From positions 1 to 7,454 of the forward strand of contig SYBY01000498.1 of the NCBI GenBank assembly GCA_005788585.1: a stretch of 7,454 nucleotides of DNA, written 5' to 3'. This document shows, in pieces, positions 6,270-7,454 of this stretch. Source of the DNA: Actinomycetota bacterium (GTDB lineage Bacteria; Actinomycetota; Thermoleophilia; Solirubrobacterales; Solirubrobacteraceae). The notes below the pieces were generated by a model. It was not told the DNA's origin. It was given only the letters and a program-made list of their open reading frames with translations, and did no database searches. Numbering within the stretch: the first letter of the stretch is position 1; each line of letters begins with the position of its first letter. A program made the position numbers and the translations under genes.

Positions 6270-6318
6270 TTGACACGCTGTCAAGCGGGCTCGGACACCC
6301 CCGCTGAATAACGTTCAG
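6270..6318 (-). terminator. Three abutting inverted repeats just after nadA; possible terminator or 3'-end structure
   Basis: Seven bases past the nadA stop, reading on the minus strand, come three potential stem-loops with no gap between them. The first is CTGAA-N5-TTCAG (6304-6318) and the second GCGGG-N10-CCCGC (6285-6304, sharing one base). The third is a perfect TTGACA-N3-TGTCAA (6270-6284). No run of U follows, so this is not a classical intrinsic terminator, although actinobacterial terminators often lack the U run. The first and third repeats could equally be protein-binding sites on DNA. Confidence 0.35.
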
Positions 6319-6325
6319 ACTTTTC

Positions 6326-7345
6326 CTAGGAGATCGCGACCATCCGCTCGATCGGCACCCGAGCGCGCTCGGCCACCGCCTCGGGGACCTTGACCTCGTA
6401 GCGCAGGTCACGCAGGCTGTCCCGCAGCTTGGGCAGCGTGATCATCTTCATGTAGACGCATTCGGCGCGCGGGTTGGCCGGGATGAGGTTGGCCCCCGGT
6501 GCGGCCTGCTGCATCGGGTAGAGCATCCCCGTCTCCGTCGCGACGATGGCCTCGCGGGTCGGGTGCTCCTCGGCGTACTTGAGCATCCCGCCCGTGGACA
6601 GCATGTGCACACCCGTGGCGTCGACGTCGCCCGAGGCGACGTACTCCATCACCGACGTCACGCAGCCGCATTCGGGGTGGATGAGGAAGTCCGCGTCGGG
6701 ATGCTCCCCGCGGATCTTCGTGATGTCCGTCGGCCGGATGCCCGCGTGCACGTGGCATTCGCCGTCCCAGATGTGAAACCCACCGCGCTCGCCCAGACCG
6801 AGGGTCTTCTCGACGTACGCGCCGAGGAACATGTCGGGACCGAACAGGATCTCCGTGTCCGGCCCGTGCTCCTTGAGGATGTGCGCCACGACGTTCACCG
6901 CGTTGGCGGACGTCACGCAGTAGTCGGTGATCGCCTTGACCTCGGCGGTCGTGTTCACGTACATCACCGTGACCGCGCCGGGGTGCTTGGCCTGCCAGTC
7001 GGCGAGCTGCTCGGGCGTGATCGAGTCGGCCAGCGAACAGCCCGCGTCGAGGTCCGGAATCAGGACGGTCTTCTCGGGCGAGAGGACCGACGCCGTCTCG
7101 GCCAGGAAGTGCACGCCGCAGAAGGCGATGACGCTCGCGTCGGCTGCGGCGGCCTGGCGGCTGAGGCCCAGCGAGTCACCGACGTAATCGGCGACGTCCT
7201 GGATCTCAGGCACCTGGTCGTTGTGCGCGAGGATCACCGCGTCGCGCTCCTTGGCGAGCGCGCGCACCTCCTCGGAGAGCGCCCGCACGTCGTAGAGCTC
7301 AAGCGGCTGGGCGGCGGGGGTGGTGGGGGCCATGGGCAGCTTCAT
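6326..7345 (-). CDS. nadA: Quinolinate synthase NadA
   Basis: Quinolinate synthase joins iminoaspartate and dihydroxyacetone phosphate to make quinolinate in de novo NAD synthesis, using an oxygen-sensitive [4Fe-4S] cluster. The 339-residue protein is full length. The expected three cluster cysteines are Cys76 (FCGVHFLAET), Cys197 (WDGECHVHAG) and Cys296 (RAECVYMKMITL), with spacing like the longer Bacillus-type NadA. Other family marks are ILAHNDQVPEIQDVADYVGD near 38-57, CVTSANAV near 143-150, FGPDMFLGAYV near 168-178, HPECGC near 223-228 and the STGGML turn near 250-255. Start ATG at 7345 is supported by GGAG eight bases upstream and by the ATGA overlap with the nadC stop; an in-frame ATG four codons later lacks a binding site. 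It is co-transcribed with nadC, and the enzyme's product is the substrate of NadC. The middle Cys ligand is assigned by family spacing, since Cys143 and Cys226/228 are also present. Confidence 0.97.
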   Translation of the reverse strand: MKLPMAPTTPAAQPLELYDVRALSEEVRALAKERDAVILAHNDQVPEIQDVADYVGDSLGLSRQAAAADASVIAFCGVHFLAETASVLSPEKTVLIPDLDAGCSLADSITPEQLADWQAKHPGAVTVMYVNTTAEVKAITDYCVTSANAVNVVAHILKEHGPDTEILFGPDMFLGAYVEKTLGLGERGGFHIWDGECHVHAGIRPTDITKIRGEHPDADFLIHPECGCVTSVMEYVASGDVDATGVHMLSTGGMLKYAEEHPTREAIVATETGMLYPMQQAAPGANLIPANPRAECVYMKMITLPKLRDSLRDLRYEVKVPEAVAERARVPIERMVAIS

Positions 7346-7454
7346 CGCAGCGGCTCCAGGAGAAGGGAGAGGTCCAGGGTGGGTGCCGAGTGCGTCAGCG
7401 CACCGATCGAGATCCAGTCTATCCCGGTCTCCGCGTGGGCCCTCAGCGTCTCGC
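7342..7454 (-). CDS. nadC: Nicotinate-nucleotide pyrophosphorylase (quinolinate phosphoribosyltransferase) NadC, C-terminal part
   Basis: Only the last 36 residues are in the window; the gene begins beyond the right edge. The visible end, ETGIDWISIGALTHSAPTLD followed by LSLLLEPLR, is the characteristic NadC C-terminus (the GxDxISxGxLTHS motif of the barrel's phosphate-binding end). NadC converts quinolinate and phosphoribosyl pyrophosphate to nicotinate mononucleotide, CO2 and pyrophosphate, the step directly after NadA. Its TGA stop overlaps the nadA ATG as ATGA, so the two are surely one operon; nadB may lie further upstream, which cannot be seen. Confidence 0.93.
   Translation of the reverse strand, partial: ETLRAHAETGIDWISIGALTHSAPTLDLSLLLEPLR
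7354..7357 (-). promoter_or_regulatory. Ribosome binding site of nadA
   Basis: GGAG on the minus strand lies eight bases before the nadA ATG and inside the last codons of nadC. It fixes the nadA start at 7345 and fits coupled translation of the two genes. Confidence 0.6.

Noticed and set aside
6214..6318. LexA (SOS) boxes from the GAAC/GTTC-like dyads
   Set aside because: Gram-positive LexA sites have GAAC and GTTC separated by four bases; these have three, and neither neighbouring gene is an SOS gene.
6103..6411. A 102-residue minus-strand open frame through the nadA/HEAT intergenic region
   Set aside because: Both ends lie out of frame inside real genes, it crosses the promoter and the inverted repeats, and the protein has no recognisable feature.
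1..7454. Mobile elements, CRISPR arrays, tRNA or rRNA genes
   Set aside because: No transposase or integrase motifs, no regularly spaced repeats and no tRNA- or rRNA-like sequence were found on either strand.

Overview
This window is very GC-rich chromosomal DNA with densely packed genes. The gene types are a PspC-type sensor kinase operon, an M16 peptidase and a nadC-nadA pair. Three genes appear to start directly at the transcription start with no Shine-Dalgarno sequence. Together these suggest an actinobacterium, perhaps of the Thermoleophilia/Solirubrobacterales type; that placement is inference from gene content and style, and no marker gene is present. I see no tRNA, rRNA, insertion sequence, prophage gene or CRISPR array.

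Region 1 (1-3050, plus strand) is a tightly overlapped three-gene signalling operon. It holds a membrane protein that begins inside a PspC domain (5' end outside the window) and ends in a LiaF-like soluble domain. Next comes a membrane histidine kinase that carries its own PspC domain, then a NarL/LuxR-type response regulator. The order membrane partner, kinase, regulator matches the LiaF-LiaS-LiaR (VraT-VraS-VraR) envelope-stress systems of Firmicutes, with PspC domains built into both membrane components.

Region 2 (3051-5348, plus strand) holds a small left-handed beta-helix (hexapeptide-repeat) acyltransferase with a GTG start, then an M16 zinc peptidase with an intact HXXEH site. The last gene overlaps the peptidase and looks like a small nucleotidyltransferase-fold protein whose catalytic residues seem to be missing. 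The acyltransferase and the peptidase each have a -10-like hexamer 6-8 bases before the start codon, the signature of leaderless mRNAs.

Region 3 (5349-7454, minus strand) converges on region 2 with no base between the two stop codons. In transcription order it holds the 3' end of nadC, then nadA (quinolinate synthase, start overlapping the nadC stop as ATGA). A 167-base structured intergenic region follows, then a HEAT-repeat protein with its own promoter. nadC and nadA act in de novo NAD synthesis; the HEAT protein is probably a separate unit.

The less ordinary content is in the intergenic DNA. An 11-base dyad GAAY-N3-RTTC occurs three times, always between genes. There is also an 18-base near-palindrome on the HEAT gene's -35 box and a run of three abutting inverted repeats just after nadA. 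I found no clear evidence of a wholly new system; the PspC/LiaFSR-like operon, the degenerate nucleotidyltransferase and these intergenic elements are the best candidates for follow-up.
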